Shown in pieces: positions 1 through 4,747 of a stretch of DNA of 10,985 nucleotides. The position numbers and the translations under genes were made by a program. The stretch comes from Oscillospiraceae bacterium (GTDB taxonomy: Bacteria; Bacillota; Clostridia; Oscillospirales; Oscillospiraceae), in assembly GCA_020025515.1 (NCBI GenBank), contig JAHHRZ010000030.1, forward strand, positions 1 to 10,985, in the 5' to 3' direction. The notes under the pieces were generated by a model. It had not been told where the DNA came from. It did no database searches and saw only the letters and a list, made by a program, of their open reading frames with translations. How positions within the stretch are numbered: the first letter of the stretch is position 1; every line of letters begins with the position of its first letter.

Positions 1-405
1 GGCAGTGCCTTTTCCGTGGACGGTGCCATTGTGGACGGGCCGGAGCTGTGCACAGCCCCCTTTCTCAACGGGTGCATGAACGATTATTTCTCCCGCCGGG
101 GACTGATGGCTCTGAGCAAAGAGAGGCTGGGCATTGCACTGGACGGGTTTGCCCTGTCTCTCAGGGCCGCCAGCGACCCAAAAGCCAGACAGACCTTTTC
201 CATCTTCGGGCAGCGGCTGAAGGAAGCGGTGGTCCCCTATATCCAGTCCTTCGGTCCTCAAATCCTGTGCATCGGCGGCCAGATCACAAAAAGCTTTCCC
301 CTGTTTGCCACCTACCTGTCGGACGATTGCCGTCAGAAAGACATTCGCTGTTATATCAACAATGACAAAGCCCAAAGCATCCTCCAGGGCATGACACAGA
401 TCTGA
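1..405 (+). CDS. ROK-family protein (sugar kinase or regulator), C-terminal part
   Basis: This is the last 134 codons of a gene that enters from the left edge; the frame is open from base 1, so the true start is outside the window. The fragment begins with GSAFSVDGAIVDG, which fits the glycine-rich loop and beta hairpin of ROK proteins (glucokinase-type sugar kinases and related repressors). Further on, ILCIGGQITKSFPLF fits the late ROK motif around the second glycine pair, followed by a typical short C-terminal tail. The zinc-binding CxCGxxGC motif of classical ROK proteins is not present: the equivalent stretch reads LCTAPFLNGCMNDYFSRRG. This suggests a zinc-less subfamily, or simply divergence. 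A strong terminator follows, so this is the last gene of its transcript. The ROK assignment rests on these motifs only; substrate, and kinase versus regulator role, cannot be told from the fragment. Confidence 0.6.
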   Translation, partial: GSAFSVDGAIVDGPELCTAPFLNGCMNDYFSRRGLMALSKERLGIALDGFALSLRAASDPKARQTFSIFGQRLKEAVVPYIQSFGPQILCIGGQITKSFPLFATYLSDDCRQKDIRCYINNDKAQSILQGMTQI

Positions 406-421
406 CCCCCATATGAGACCG

Positions 422-458
422 GGGCCGTCCTACCTCCGGGTAAGACGGCCCTTTTGTT
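422..458 (+). terminator. Rho-independent terminator after the ROK-family gene
   Basis: GGGCCGTC (422-429) pairs with GACGGCCC (444-451). The stem continues inward through TACC (431-434) and GGTA (439-442) around a TCCG loop, with one C/A mismatch between the two helices. TTTTGTT follows directly on the plus strand. The minus strand has no T-run beyond the stem, so termination is predicted for plus-strand transcripts only. The stop codon of the minus-strand small ORF lies in the T-rich tail. Confidence 0.85.
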
Positions 459-570
459 ATCTTCTGTGATTTTCTCCTCTGGTTCCGGGAACCACACCGT
501 TGACCACAGGAAGCTCCGGATCCTTCACTTCCCAGGCAACCTCTTTTTTCTTTTCTTCCTCTTTCATCAT
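457..570 (-). CDS. Small charged protein of 37 residues, unknown function
   Basis: A minus-strand frame opens with ATG ATG at 570-565 and stops with TAA at 459-457. The start is preceded by AAAGGAGG four bases upstream, a near-perfect Shine-Dalgarno sequence in a region with no other gene. The product starts MMKEEEKKKEVAWEVKD and ends VVPGTRGENHRR. The N-terminal third is a run of Glu and Lys, followed by a Trp and a Pro/Val-rich middle. There is no signal peptide, membrane segment or cysteine. I do not recognise a family. No convincing promoter was found upstream on the minus strand. It lies between the terminator of the ROK-family gene and the CBS gene and points away from the latter. The alternative is a chance open frame, but the ribosome binding site quality and position argue for translation. 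Confidence 0.5.
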   Translation of the reverse strand: MMKEEEKKKEVAWEVKDPELPVVNGVVPGTRGENHRR

Positions 571-707
571 GCCGCCTCCTTTCTGCTGTCCTTAGGTTGC
601 GGCAGGGAGGGAATTTTTATTCGATTTTCCCGAATTTACAGAGGAATCAGGTATATTGGATTCTAATTTTTCCCATACTTTCAAAAAACCGTCAAGGAGG
701 TTTGTCT

Positions 708-1136
708 ATGCAGGTAAAAGATGTGATGACCCCCAGAGCCATCCGGGTAGGCCCCGGAGAGCCTGTAGCCGTAGCCGCCCGGATGCTGTCCCGGTACAAC
801 ATCGGCGCCCTTCCCGTCTGTGAAGAAGGGGGAAAGATTCTGGGGCTGGTGACCGACCGGGACTTGGTGCTTCGCTGTATGGCCGCCAACCGAAACCCGG
901 AGAAGGTGCCGGTCCGGGATGTGATGACCACAAAGGTGGTCACGGTAAACTGCGAATCCTCCCTAGAGGAGGCCGGGGCAAAAATGGCCCGGGAACAGGT
1001 GCGCCGCCTGCCTGTGGAGAAAAACGGCAGACTCTGCGGTGTTCTCTCTCTGGGAGACCTGGCCACCACCCATCAGTACGCCATGGAATCCGCCGAAATC
1101 CTCAGCCAGATTTCCACAGGTCTGCGCCACCGATAG
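708..1136 (+). CDS. Stand-alone two-CBS-domain protein
   Basis: The product is 142 residues. The start at 708 is set by AAGGAGG seven bases upstream; the frame extends further left but has no ribosome binding site there. Two CBS domains fill the protein: residues 1-62 contain DVMTPRAIRV and GLVTDRDLV, and residues 70-125 contain DVMTTKVVTV and GVLSLGDLA. The paired DVMT...D(R/G)DL pattern is diagnostic. CBS pairs (Bateman modules) bind adenine nucleotides such as AMP, ATP or S-adenosylmethionine and act as energy or metabolite sensors. Stand-alone versions similar to Bacillus YhcV have no assigned catalytic role. A short C-terminal tail (MESAEILSQISTGLRHR) may be a helix for dimer contacts. 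It is transcribed alone and converges on the cysteine-rich gene at 4243-4506, with the AT-rich insert between them. Ligand and target are unknown. Confidence 0.9.
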   Translation: MQVKDVMTPRAIRVGPGEPVAVAARMLSRYNIGALPVCEEGGKILGLVTDRDLVLRCMAANRNPEKVPVRDVMTTKVVTVNCESSLEEAGAKMAREQVRRLPVEKNGRLCGVLSLGDLATTHQYAMESAEILSQISTGLRHR

Positions 1137-1139
1137 GTC

Positions 1140-1183
1140 AAAAAGGGAGACCGCCCAAAGAGTACCCCCCATGAGGAAGTTTT
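1140..1183 (+). repeat. End repeat, copy A (possible 5' half of a split terminator)
   Basis: AAAAAGGGAGACCGCC begins three bases after the CBS stop codon, followed by a C-run (1165-1170) and AGGAAGTTTT (1174-1183). It is an inverted relative of copy C (4196-4241) and also resembles copy B (3587-3624). The 14 bases at 1142-1155 would pair with 4226-4239 at 13 of 14 positions, giving an intact terminator stem if the 3 kb between them were absent. On its own, copy A folds poorly. Confidence 0.5.
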
Positions 1184-1213
1184 AAGAAGAACAGCAGGTG
1201 TCGGTATTGAGAT

Positions 1214-1267
1214 ACTCCCCTTGAAGTAGACCAGGGTAATCACCCAAACTACTTCAGGGGGAGTTTT
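1214..1267 (+). terminator. Long hairpin terminator downstream of the CBS gene
   Basis: ACTCCCCTTGAAGTAG (1214-1229) pairs with CTACTTCAGGGGGAGT (1249-1264) over 16 positions with a single G-U pair. A small inner hairpin lies in the loop (GGGT 1234-1237 with ACCC 1242-1245). The stem ends in TTTT on the plus strand. The minus strand has no T-run after it. It lies 78 bases past the CBS stop and probably ends that transcript now that the stop-proximal hairpin is interrupted. The unusual stem length also fits a structural end of a mobile element. Confidence 0.6.
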
Positions 1268-1289
1268 CATGTGCTTTTTCTGGGAGGTT

Positions 1290-1345
1290 TTAGGAACACG
1301 CTCCTAACGATTGCACCGTTTTACAACCCTTGGGAGCAAAACGGT
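1290..1345. repeat. Two further inverted repeats in the gene-free left flank
   Basis: TTAGGA (1290-1295) pairs with TCCTAA (1302-1307). ACCGTTTT (1315-1322) pairs with AAAACGGT (1338-1345), and the loop of the second holds CCC-TT-GGG. Together with the long hairpin at 1214-1264 this gives three consecutive foldable segments in 130 bases. The stretch 1137-1475 holds no convincing gene: an open plus-strand frame from 1271 has no ribosome binding site of its own and runs antisense into the permease 3' end. Confidence 0.5.
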
Positions 1346-1354
1346 ACGCTCGCT

Positions 1355-1368
1355 AAGATGATGCAGAT
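1355..1368 (+). repeat. Inner inverted repeat, left copy
   Basis: AAGATGATGCAGAT is repeated exactly, in inverse orientation, at 4154-4167. In both copies a CAAA(A)CGGT sequence lies some 10-20 bases upstream of the 14-mer (1337-1345 here), so the shared block is wider than the exact match. It marks a subterminal element of the insert. Confidence 0.55.
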
Positions 1369-1475
1369 GCTTTCTCCTGAAACACACCCTTTGCCTTTCA
1401 TGCAAAATGTACTCGGCATCGGTAATAGCCCAGAGTGTGATTTTACACAAGAACATTCAAAAAACTCCCATATAC

Positions 1476-2693
1476 CTACGATTGCAATAAAAACAGCATC
1501 CCAATCTGTAGCAGAATAGATATCACAGAAATCATGACTTTAGCAATATTTTCGGATTTGAAGGTGTTAACCTTAAGTAAGCACACACTTGCGCATATAG
1601 CAGATAAGAAACAATTTACGACTGTCAATACTGCAATTGTTCCATGCAGTTTGCCCTGAACGATTGCTATTCCACAGAAAGATACCACACTTAGCAAAGA
1701 TGACAAGGTCCCAGCAGAAAGTGTTTTTTCCAAGAAACGGAATCTATCCGTATACCCAACTACTCGCAAAACACTCCCAATTCCTTGCCGGTTCTCATAT
1801 AGAAGGGCGTAATAAACCAGATATGTATTTACTGAGGCTGTAATAGACGTCATTACGATAGCGATTAAAATTTCACTTGGAACTTCGGGTGTTCGACTGC
1901 AGAAAAATGCAATCACAATCGGAGATATCGTTGCTAAACACAGATGAAGGACAGAATACCTGTACAATCTTAACACGGACAGATTATTTCTGATCATTCC
2001 GCCTAAAGGCGTTGTTGGAGGTTTTGAATAAAGCGCTTGAAAAAATACTCTATTTTTAGAAGACATAATTTGGCTTTTTTCCTTCAGACACTGAATTGCC
2101 AGCAGAATTAAAAAAAGCGGTATCGAAATGGTGAGAAAAGCAAACCAGTAAAGTGAATTTTTTAGCAAGTAATACATCCACAACGAAAACAGCATCCCAA
2201 TTGCTATAACAAAAAAGTGAATGTTCGTGTTCTTGCGACGGAGAATCATCAACACTATGAACTCAACCAAACAAGCAGCTATACAACTGAAAAGCAGCAG
2301 CATACTTGTTCCGATGGTAAATTGCCATGGAACAAAAGGGAACCACTTTGAGAGGACATTGTTAATAACAAGCGGTCCAAACGAAAATGCGAGTCCCCCT
2401 ATAAATGGGATGCACAGCTTCCCTAATAAAATTTCTCCTTTGGTAAGAGGGCTCAGCAAAATAATATCGAACAATCCATCCTTTATTTCATCTATTGTCA
2501 GCCAATGCATTATTTCGCTACTCAACATTGCATTCAAGATAGCAAACATTGCAAGTACATATTCTGGACTCATCCATGAGTTGGTTGCGTGATAAGAACA
2601 AAACAACAACAAGAGCGGCGCACTCACAAAGGTAAGGAAAAGCTTTTTTGATTGCCGGATTCCTGCTAATTGCGCAAAGATCAACGCTTTCAT
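1476..2693 (-). CDS. ABC-2 type transporter permease
   Basis: The product is 405 residues with about ten or eleven hydrophobic segments, roughly at 18-32, 43-64, 92-110, 126-150, 157-175, 182-201, 245-264, 274-297, 327-346, 349-372 and 382-401. The stretch EIKDGLFDIILLSPLTKGEIL near residue 68 matches the amphipathic coupling region of ABC-2 exporters (E-x3-G-x-x-(D/E)-x-(I/L)-L-x-SP). It is the membrane half of an exporter and pairs with the ATPase gene just upstream. Only one base separates that gene's TAA from this ATG, and GGAGG six bases before the ATG lies inside the ATPase 3' end, so translation is coupled. The length is typical of permeases made of two fused half-modules. The substrate is unknown; peptides or lantibiotic-like compounds are common in this class. 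It is strongly AT-rich compared with the chromosome-like neighbours, suggesting transfer. No minus-strand terminator is obvious after the stop. Confidence 0.9.
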   Translation of the reverse strand: MKALIFAQLAGIRQSKKLFLTFVSAPLLLLFCSYHATNSWMSPEYVLAMFAILNAMLSSEIMHWLTIDEIKDGLFDIILLSPLTKGEILLGKLCIPFIGGLAFSFGPLVINNVLSKWFPFVPWQFTIGTSMLLLFSCIAACLVEFIVLMILRRKNTNIHFFVIAIGMLFSLWMYYLLKNSLYWFAFLTISIPLFLILLAIQCLKEKSQIMSSKNRVFFQALYSKPPTTPLGGMIRNNLSVLRLYRYSVLHLCLATISPIVIAFFCSRTPEVPSEILIAIVMTSITASVNTYLVYYALLYENRQGIGSVLRVVGYTDRFRFLEKTLSAGTLSSLLSVVSFCGIAIVQGKLHGTIAVLTVVNCFLSAICASVCLLKVNTFKSENIAKVMISVISILLQIGMLFLLQS

Positions 2694-2694
2694 T

Positions 2695-3303
2695 TTATCC
2701 CTCCAAGGGGAAGGTGATTATTTCGCTTCCCAATGACTCTAAAAAATCCGCATCATGTGATGTGCAAATAACCATCGTGTTTGGAGAAATAAATTGATTC
2801 AACATTTGAGCAAGTTCTATCTGTGATTTTTCGTCCAGACCTGTGGTCGGTTCGTCTAAGATCAATAACGATGGGGCTATCGCCAATGCACATATCAATG
2901 CAGTTTTTTTCCTCATTCCCAGAGATAACTGCTTAACCAATTTATTTTCGTCATTTTTCAAACCATATCGCTCCAGTAGTTCTTCGACGAACGCTTCTTT
3001 CTCCGAATATTTTTCACGATAGAGCGAAAGTCGAAACTGAATATTTTCGAGGATTGTCAATGACTCATACAATCCATTGTAGTCTGGAACAAATCCTATT
3101 TTCTGCTTTTCCAATCCAGTAAGCGTTCCTGTAGACGGCTTTAGCAGCCCCAACAGTAATTTTAAAAAGGTTGTTTTCCCACTTCCGTTTTTTCCTACAA
3201 GTGCATATGCCTTTCCAAAAGAGAATTCCAACTTTTTGCAATAGATCAGCGGAACATTTTTATGATAGGAAAAAAGCAAATCTTTGATATAAATTTCGCT
3301 CAT
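2695..3303 (-). CDS. ABC transporter ATP-binding protein
   Basis: The product is 202 residues from the ATG at 3303. The frame extends upstream to a TTG at 3366, but the only ribosome binding site (GGGAGG) sits twelve bases before the 3303 ATG and the family N-terminus aligns there. All ATPase motifs are present: Walker A GKNGSGKTT (37-45), signature LSLGM (126-130), Walker B LLILDE (146-151) with D-loop GLD, and switch His183 in TSHD. The Q-loop position carries Asp74 (FVPDYNGLYESLT), which is seen in this exporter subclass. It couples ATP hydrolysis to export through the permease encoded just downstream, acting at the cytoplasmic membrane face. It is the first gene of a two-gene operon with its own promoter and candidate operator at 3418-3463. 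It is short for the family, with little beyond the core domain, and AT-rich like its partner. Confidence 0.95.
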   Translation of the reverse strand: MSEIYIKDLLFSYHKNVPLIYCKKLEFSFGKAYALVGKNGSGKTTFLKLLLGLLKPSTGTLTGLEKQKIGFVPDYNGLYESLTILENIQFRLSLYREKYSEKEAFVEELLERYGLKNDENKLVKQLSLGMRKKTALICALAIAPSLLILDEPTTGLDEKSQIELAQMLNQFISPNTMVICTSHDADFLESLGSEIITFPLEG

Positions 3304-3417
3304 GACATACCACAACCTCCCTCTAATGGTATAGATCGAGCACAAGCTCAACTTCCCCGATTTCAAATGATTGGCTGTTCGATAAATTACAGCTTCTTAA
3401 CACGTAGTTTTATTGAT

Positions 3418-3463
3418 ACTATATCATAGTTTTCTGAATTTTCTAAGTCCTATTTTAGAAAAT
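3418..3463 (-). promoter_or_regulatory. Promoter and dyad operator of the ABC operon
   Basis: On the minus strand TTAGAA (3446-3441) and TATAGT (3423-3418) are 17 bases apart; the -10 is good and the -35 weak. An exact 9-base inverted repeat, ATTTTCTAA (3438-3446) and TTAGAAAAT (3455-3463), overlaps the -35 box. Such a placement suggests a repressor or activator site, but no regulator gene is encoded nearby. The 5' leader before the ATG at 3303 would be about 110 bases. Together with the terminator and repeats at 3481-3624 this accounts for the gene-free stretch 3304-3642. Confidence 0.5.
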
Positions 3464-3480
3464 CTGAATGTGCGATTGTG

Positions 3481-3528
3481 AATATAAAAAATTCCGAGGT
3501 CAGTTCGATTTGAACCTTCCTCGGAATT
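3481..3528 (-). terminator. Rho-independent terminator between NUDIX gene and ABC operon
   Basis: AATTCCGAGG (3490-3499) pairs perfectly with CCTCGGAATT (3519-3528), and the loop holds a second short stem (GTTC with GAAC). On the minus strand the stem is followed by a T-rich run (3490-3484), so it ends the NUDIX transcript before the ABC promoter. The plus strand has only a broken T-run. Confidence 0.8.
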
Positions 3529-3567
3529 CTTTGTTTTGCATTGCCCTTCATTGCCGGATTAAAAGTC

Positions 3568-3583
3568 TTTAGAATTTTCTAAA
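3568..3583. repeat. Short palindrome sharing half-sites with the ABC operator
   Basis: TTTAGAA-TT-TTCTAAA is a compact dyad with the same TTAGAA/TTCTAA half-sites as the dyad over the ABC promoter, but in opposite half-site order. It sits between the terminator and end repeat B. It could be a second binding site of the same protein or a chance AT-rich palindrome. Confidence 0.3.
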
Positions 3584-3586
3584 TTA

Positions 3587-3624
3587 CTTCCTTATCTGGC
3601 ACATCCGAAGCAGTCTCCCTTGTT
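3587..3624 (-). repeat. End repeat, copy B
   Basis: On the minus strand this reads AACAAGGGAGACTGCTTCGG, then 15 unrelated bases, then AGGAAG. It has the same orientation and spacing as copy C (4196-4241). It begins 18 bases after the NUDIX stop codon, so the NUDIX gene lies between two direct copies. The segment looks like the 5' arm of a TTCG-loop terminator that lacks its 3' arm. Confidence 0.5.
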
Positions 3625-3642
3625 CTTTATCGTCTATCCAAA

Positions 3643-4107
3643 TTATTTTAATTCGTAAGTCCACTCACCGTTTTTGTGATAATAATAGAACTCACTAAGA
3701 TTATCATCCAAAAACACTTTCAGCATATCTCTCATATCGTCTCTCATGGCAAGAGAAGGGTCCAAAGATAACAATTTATCCCACGGAACCCAAAAAACCT
3801 CTCCTTCATCAGACGATTTCAATTCACCCTTGAATTTATCAGTCTTATAAAAGAAAACCATGTATCTGGAGCCGTCCGCTTCGATCCAATCCTTGATACC
3901 ACACAACTGCGGTGATTGGATCGAAAGACCGGTTTCTTCATATACTTCACGAATGACAGCATCAGCAAAGGATTCATTCTTTTCAACATGACCACCAGGA
4001 AATGTAATACCATTCCAGTCGGAATGAACCTTGTTTTGCACCAAAACTTGGTTGTCTTGATAAATCATACACATATTTGTGAGGGTTACAATTTCTGTTC
4101 TATCCAT
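3643..4107 (-). CDS. NUDIX hydrolase, MutT-like (8-oxo-dGTP diphosphatase type)
   Basis: The product is 154 residues. The NUDIX box is complete at residues 39-61: Gly39, Glu45, Arg53-Glu54, Glu57-Glu58, Gly60, matching Gx5Ex7REUxEExGU, so metal binding and hydrolysis should be intact. The start MDRTEIVTLTNMCMIY and the tail with DEGEVFWVPWDKLLSLD resemble the streptococcal MutX / Firmicutes 8-oxo-dGTP diphosphatase group. These proteins remove oxidised nucleotides or hydrolyse other nucleoside-diphosphate derivatives. The exact substrate is inferred, not visible. The ATG at 4107 has a modest AGGTG site seven bases upstream. It is monocistronic, AT-rich like the ABC operon, and bounded by repeat copies B and C, so it appears to be separate cargo of the insert. 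A role in exporter function is not suggested by anything but proximity. Confidence 0.92.
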   Translation of the reverse strand: MDRTEIVTLTNMCMIYQDNQVLVQNKVHSDWNGITFPGGHVEKNESFADAVIREVYEETGLSIQSPQLCGIKDWIEADGSRYMVFFYKTDKFKGELKSSDEGEVFWVPWDKLLSLDPSLAMRDDMRDMLKVFLDDNLSEFYYYHKNGEWTYELK

Positions 4108-4148
4108 TATTTAACACCTATTAAAATCTAACATACAACTGCTGGCTC

Positions 4149-4176
4149 AGTATATCTGCATCATCTTGATGCGCAA
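4149..4176 (-). promoter_or_regulatory. Possible promoter of the NUDIX gene
   Basis: TTGCGC (4176-4171) and TATACT (4154-4149) lie 16 bases apart on the minus strand. The -10 is good, the -35 matches only TTG. The spacer is largely the inner inverted repeat (4154-4167), so the promoter may have been supplied by the insert end. Confidence 0.35.
4154..4167 (-). repeat. Inner inverted repeat, right copy
   Basis: ATCTGCATCATCTT on the plus strand is the exact inverse of 1355-1368. A CAAACGGT block lies upstream on the minus strand (about 4193-4186), as it does beside the left copy. Confidence 0.55.
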
Positions 4177-4195
4177 TCTCCTAAGACCGTTTGAC

Positions 4196-4241
4196 AAAAA
4201 TCCTTCCTTACGGGGGATCCCCGAAGGCAGTCTCCCTTTGT
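4196..4241 (-). terminator. Terminator of the cysteine-rich gene, also end repeat copy C
   Basis: On the minus strand CCTTCGGGG (4227-4219) folds with CCCCG and AAGG around an ATC loop, one bulged T interrupting the stem. TTTTT follows at 4200-4196, five bases after the stem. It begins directly after the TGA of the cysteine-rich gene. The proximal part AAAGGGAGACTGCC is complementary to copy A, so the piece may be the outer arm of an older shared terminator plus a new end hairpin. Confidence 0.6.
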
Positions 4242-4242
4242 T

Positions 4243-4506
4243 TCAGTCTTTTTTCCGGGCCAGTTCGATGATGCCGGACATTTTTTCCATGATCCGGTTG
4301 TAGTTTTCCCGTCTGTGAGGAATCAGGCAGTCGGAGCAGTCCTTGATGCCGTTTGCGGTATACTTAAAATTGCCCCCGCACTGATCCCCCAGGGCATACA
4401 GGGGACAATAGCAAAACAGACAGCTGAAGGTTTCCGGGTCCGCCCCCTTGTGGCAGGGGAAATATTCACATTCTTTGTTCTGAGAAAAATCGTAATGACG
4501 TTCCAA
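4243..4506 (-). CDS. Cysteine-rich small domain protein (putative metal-binding)
   Basis: The product is 87 residues if translation begins at the TTG at 4506, which lies eight bases after AGGAGG. No ATG is available at this spacing, and frames further upstream cross the promoter. It contains eight cysteines (13, 18, 29, 32, 34, 43, 57, 60) and His19 and His64 in a pattern YFPCH ... SCLFCYCPLY ... CGG ... KDCSDCLIPH. This is the signature of the cysteine-rich small domain family (a zinc-finger-like family found in Clostridia and archaea). Members are thought to bind zinc or another metal; biochemical function is not established, though some occur near or fused to cobalamin genes. A basic C-terminal helix (IMEKMSGIIELARKKD) follows the domain. 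It is monocistronic with its own promoter at 4529-4557, converges on the insert, and matches the chromosome-like base composition. Confidence 0.85.
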   Translation of the reverse strand: MERHYDFSQNKECEYFPCHKGADPETFSCLFCYCPLYALGDQCGGNFKYTANGIKDCSDCLIPHRRENYNRIMEKMSGIIELARKKD

Positions 4507-4528
4507 AATGACCGCCTCCTTTGCTTCC

Positions 4529-4557
4529 ACTATACCACATTTCCCCTCCCCTTGCAA
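4529..4557 (-). promoter_or_regulatory. Sigma-A promoter of the cysteine-rich gene
   Basis: TTGCAA (4557-4552), 17-base spacer, TATAGT (4534-4529). Transcription would start about 4522, leaving a leader of only some 16 bases that is essentially the ribosome binding site. This supports the TTG start at 4506. Confidence 0.65.
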
Positions 4558-4615
4558 TGCTTTTTCCCACTTTTGGGGGCTGTTTCGGGATAGTACGGCC
4601 TGTTCAGGCCACGGC

Positions 4616-4647
4616 AAAAAAAGCCCCGGCTCCGCAAGGGAGCCGGG
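4616..4647 (-). terminator. Rho-independent terminator of the transketolase operon
   Basis: CCCGGCTCC (4625-4633) and GGAGCCGGG (4639-4647) form a perfect 9-bp stem with a 5-base loop. On the minus strand it is followed by GC and seven T (4622-4616). It lies about 100 bases after the transketolase C-subunit stop. A small perfect hairpin, GGCCTG-TT-CAGGCC (4597-4610), lies just beyond it with no obvious role. Confidence 0.9.
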
Positions 4648-4747
4648 TAAGGATTCTGGGATGAAGTGTACCCACATTGGATAAGCCGCACCAATAGGAT
4701 ACGAAATTCCATCTGCGAAAACAAGAAAATCCTGTCGCAGGGAATTT

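Larger units (their letters stand above)
1140..4241. mobile_element. Putative decayed mobile insert carrying ABC exporter and NUDIX genes
   Basis: The region between the stops of the convergent CBS and cysteine-rich genes is clearly more AT-rich than its neighbours. It is bounded by inverted related sequences. The left end (1140-1183) and the reverse complement of the right end (4196-4241) share AAAGGGAGAC-GCC, a C-run, AGGAAG and TTTT in the same order and spacing. A second, inner inverted pair of 14 identical bases lies at 1355-1368 and 4154-4167. No transposase or integrase gene is present inside, and I found no clear target-site duplication, so the mobility machinery is lost or supplied elsewhere. 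A third end-like copy at 3587-3624 suggests two units: exporter and NUDIX gene. An alternative is that the ends are just related terminators and only the cargo is foreign. Confidence 0.45.

Noticed and set aside
597..707. Promoter for the CBS gene (TTTACA at 635, TATATT at 652)
   Set aside because: The boxes are only 11 bases apart and no better pair at 16-18 bases was found; the promoter remains unplaced.
1271..1519. Plus-strand open frame of 82 codons
   Set aside because: It starts at a GTG without its own ribosome binding site, spans two inverted repeats, and runs antisense into the permease 3' end. At most it is a remnant of a lost gene end.
3490..3528. tRNA-like TpsiC arm (GGTTCAAATC) on the minus strand
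   Set aside because: It is the loop of a terminator; no anticodon arm or acceptor stem can be formed around it.
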